Below are positions 5,854 through 7,113 of a DNA stretch of 7,113 bases, piece by piece. Position numbers and translations under genes: made by a program. Under the pieces are notes generated by a model, which saw only the letters and a program-made list of their open reading frames with translations, ran no database searches and was not told the origin of the DNA. How positions within the stretch are numbered: position 1 is the stretch's first letter; every line of letters begins with the position of its first letter. The stretch comes from Bradyrhizobiaceae bacterium (GTDB lineage: Bacteria; Pseudomonadota; Alphaproteobacteria; Rhizobiales; Hyphomicrobiaceae). The DNA lies in the NCBI GenBank assembly GCA_947475855.1, contig CANJPN010000321.1, positions 1-7,113 of the forward strand. The letters run 5' to 3'.

Positions 5854-6625
5854 GGCGCTTGCTCCACAACTTGATGGCGACGGGAATGAGAGCGACGAGG
5901 CCGAGCAGCGCAAGGGCCAGCAGGAGCTCCTTGGTGACGAGCGCGCTGGTGTTGATCGTGTATTCGCACGGTGTACTCGACAGCGTGGACAGGCATTTGC
6001 GGTAGATCGCGTTCTGGGCCTCGATCACGCTGCCGAGCCCGGCGCCGGCAATGGAGTAGGCCGTGGTCCCGGGAATGATGCCGAGGCCTGTGCCGATGAT
6101 GAACGTCGACAGCCGCACGCCGAGAAGTGCGGGCACGAGATTGATGATGACGAACGGGAAGGCTGGGACGAGGCGGAGGAAGAGCAGATAGCTCAGCGCG
6201 TTCTCCTGAAAGCCGTCGCGGAGCTTGGCGACGAAGGGGCCTGCCTTGCGCGCGAGTGTCTCGCCGAGCGAACTGGTGACGATCTTGAATACGATGGTGG
6301 CGCCGATGGTGGCGCCCAGGACGGCTGCGGGCGCGCCGATCTGCCAGCCGAAAAGCAGGCCGCCTGCAATCGTGATGAACAGTCCCACGGGCAGCGATAG
6401 CGCGATGATGGCCACGTAGACAGCGATGTAGATCAGCAGCGACAGCGCCATGTTGCCGGCGATGTAGGCTCTCAGACTATCGTAGTTCAGGCCGATGGTC
6501 TTGAACGACAGCAAGCGGTGCCAGCCCATTGCGAAGGCAAGAACCATGATGGCGACGAGCGCCAGCACCGGCATCCACTTGCGCAGGGCAGATGATGGTG
6601 CGGTTGCAGGCGTCGGGCTGGTCAT
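5840..6625 (-). CDS. TVP38/TMEM64 family membrane protein (VTT/DedA-like)
   Basis: A 261-residue inner-membrane protein of the VTT/SNARE-associated superfamily related to DedA. Related members act in lipid scrambling or membrane homeostasis, but the role of bacterial TVP38 proteins is not settled. Helices lie near 18-35, 59-80, 81-118 (re-entrant type), 147-170, 173-200 and 231-254. Family features are GLFITIAGGLLFG (81-93), FLRLVPAFPF (149-158) with Arg151, and FIIGTGLGIIPGTTAY (175-190). An unusual feature is Cys211 and Cys220 in the loop before the last helix; by the positive-inside rule this loop would be periplasmic, since the C-terminal KLWSKRH should be cytoplasmic. The ATG at 6623-6625 is preferred over a TTG at 6637, although neither has a good ribosome binding site. 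It is the first gene of the cluster, coupled to the FAD oxidoreductase, and fusions of these two families are known in other bacteria. Confidence 0.9.
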   Translation of the reverse strand: MTSPTPATAPSSALRKWMPVLALVAIMVLAFAMGWHRLLSFKTIGLNYDSLRAYIAGNMALSLLIYIAVYVAIIALSLPVGLFITIAGGLLFGWQIGAPAAVLGATIGATIVFKIVTSSLGETLARKAGPFVAKLRDGFQENALSYLLFLRLVPAFPFVIINLVPALLGVRLSTFIIGTGLGIIPGTTAYSIAGAGLGSVIEAQNAIYRKCLSTLSSTPCEYTINTSALVTKELLLALALLGLVALIPVAIKLWSKRHATA

Positions 6626-6943
6626 GAGAGGGTCCAAGAGAGAGGCGAAGGCTTGGCGCAGGTGGGGGCGCGAGACAAGGCGAGTCGCCCACCGCCTACA
6701 ACTGGCAGGGTCGGGGCCAAATGGAAACCATCACTCGCGGGCTCGTGATGGAACGAATGCAATTGTGATCGAGATCGCCCCGCTGATGCGGTGGCAGCCT
6801 CAAGGGCGACCTGCTTGGAGGACAGCGAACCTCGCTACTCGGCGGATATGCAACCTGAGTGATGTTGGACGCACTTCTGCTTCGCTATGGTGGTTGCCGC
6901 CCGAGATGCGGCCAATGCCGCATGCCGGCAGCCGTTACAATGC
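6626..6943. other. Gene-free region between the TVP38 cluster and the tRNA promoter
   Basis: No convincing protein gene is present on either strand. The region must hold the promoter of the minus-strand TVP38 cluster, but the best candidate (TTGGCC then TAGGCG, 16 bases apart, about 75-100 bases before the ATG) is poor. A 7-bp inverted repeat ccatcac/gtgatgg with a 10-base loop lies at 6728-6751. Near the right end is the tetraloop hairpin listed separately. Confidence 0.5.
6906..6923. repeat. Tetraloop hairpin upstream of the tRNA promoter
   Basis: atgcggc and gccgcat form a perfect 7-bp stem with a 4-base loop (caat). It lies 20 bases upstream of the candidate tRNA promoter. No T-run follows on either strand, so it is not a classic terminator; it could still block read-through or be an unrelated palindrome. 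Confidence 0.45.
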
Positions 6944-6972
6944 TTGCACCCGCTGTCGCTTTCGCGTTATAG
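6944..6972 (+). promoter_or_regulatory. Sigma-70-type promoter of the tRNA-Pro gene
   Basis: TTGCAC (6944-6949) and TTATAG (6967-6972) are separated by exactly 17 bases. The sequence after the -10 (accgcgccggcc) is very GC-rich, as in stable-RNA promoters under stringent control. Predicted transcription starts near 6979, giving a leader of about 55 bases before the mature tRNA. Confidence 0.6.
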
Positions 6973-7034
6973 ACCGCGCCGGCCGCTCGGGCTGCCTGCG
7001 GCTCGTTCGCAGACACCGGTGGTCTAAGGTCGGG

Positions 7035-7111
7035 CGGAGCGTAGCGCAGCCTGGTAGCGCACTTGCTTCGGGAGCAAGGGGTCGGGAGTTCGAATCTCCC
7101 CGCTCCGACCA
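7035..7111 (+). tRNA. tRNA-Pro (anticodon CGG)
   Basis: A complete 77-base cloverleaf that decodes CCG proline codons. The acceptor stem cggagcg (7035-7041) pairs with cgctccg (7101-7107), and the discriminator is A followed by an encoded CCA (7109-7111). The D arm has gcgc on both sides of agcctggta. The anticodon stem cttgc/gcaag (7062-7066, 7074-7078) closes the loop ttcggga, whose anticodon CGG is at 7069-7071. The variable loop is gggtc, and the T stem gggag/ctccc encloses ttcgaat. All stems are fully paired. The gene ends two bases before the window edge, so any downstream integrated element cannot be seen. Confidence 0.97.
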
Positions 7112-7113
7112 AT

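Noticed and set aside
6721..6768. 15-residue plus-strand frame METITRGLVMERMQL
   Set aside because: No good ribosome binding site, no downstream gene to act as leader for, and length expected by chance.
6885..7112. Minus-strand open frame beginning MVGAGRFELPTPCSRSK
   Set aside because: It is antisense to the tRNA-Pro gene. GRFELPTPCSRS-type peptides are a well-known artefact of translating the complement of tRNA genes.
1..7113. CRISPR arrays, prophage genes or a defence island
   Set aside because: No regularly spaced repeats, integrase, phage structural genes or known defence domains were seen on either strand.

Overview
This is a GC-rich bacterial chromosomal window, most likely from an alphaproteobacterium. 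That placement is inferred from strong GC bias at third codon positions, DUF599 and histidine-kinase sequences of proteobacterial type, and TTGAC-like promoter elements; the genus cannot be fixed from the sequence. Nothing here is a CRISPR array, prophage or recognisable defence system. Most of the window is ordinary chromosomal gene content, with an insertion-sequence fragment at the left edge and a tRNA at the right edge.

Layout from left to right. The first ~150 bases hold the 5' end of a transposase resembling the IS1595 family, reading out of the window to the left, with the element's end probably near base 153. A DUF599 membrane protein follows on the minus strand (236-940). It is divergent from a 12-helix major facilitator transporter on the plus strand (990-2279, start uncertain). 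The space between them carries a perfect 9-bp inverted repeat and a possible minus-strand promoter. Convergent to the transporter is a 76-residue secreted or membrane-anchored small protein (2319-2549). It has a very good ribosome binding site and a leader with two inverted repeats, one of them straddling its candidate promoter.

The largest unit is a minus-strand cluster read from right to left: a TVP38/TMEM64 (VTT/DedA-like) membrane protein (5840-6625), a mercuric-reductase-like FAD/NAD(P) disulfide oxidoreductase (4378-5853) overlapping it by 14 bases, and a membrane sensor histidine kinase (2659-4242) without an adjacent response regulator. The first two form a recurrent family pairing and are almost certainly co-translated. 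The kinase lies 135 bases downstream. That gap is odd: protein-like sequence continues upstream of the first legal kinase start codon and seems to switch frame, so the kinase 5' end may be misread, started at a rare codon, or frameshifted.

The right end holds a gene-free stretch of about 400 bases with a stable small hairpin, a well-spaced sigma-70-type promoter and a complete tRNA-Pro(CGG) gene with encoded CCA.

No clearly new system was found. The points most worth a second look are the kinase 5' end, the TVP38/oxidoreductase pair with its MerA-like active-site tyrosine and a cysteine pair in the membrane partner, and the small exported protein with its structured leader.
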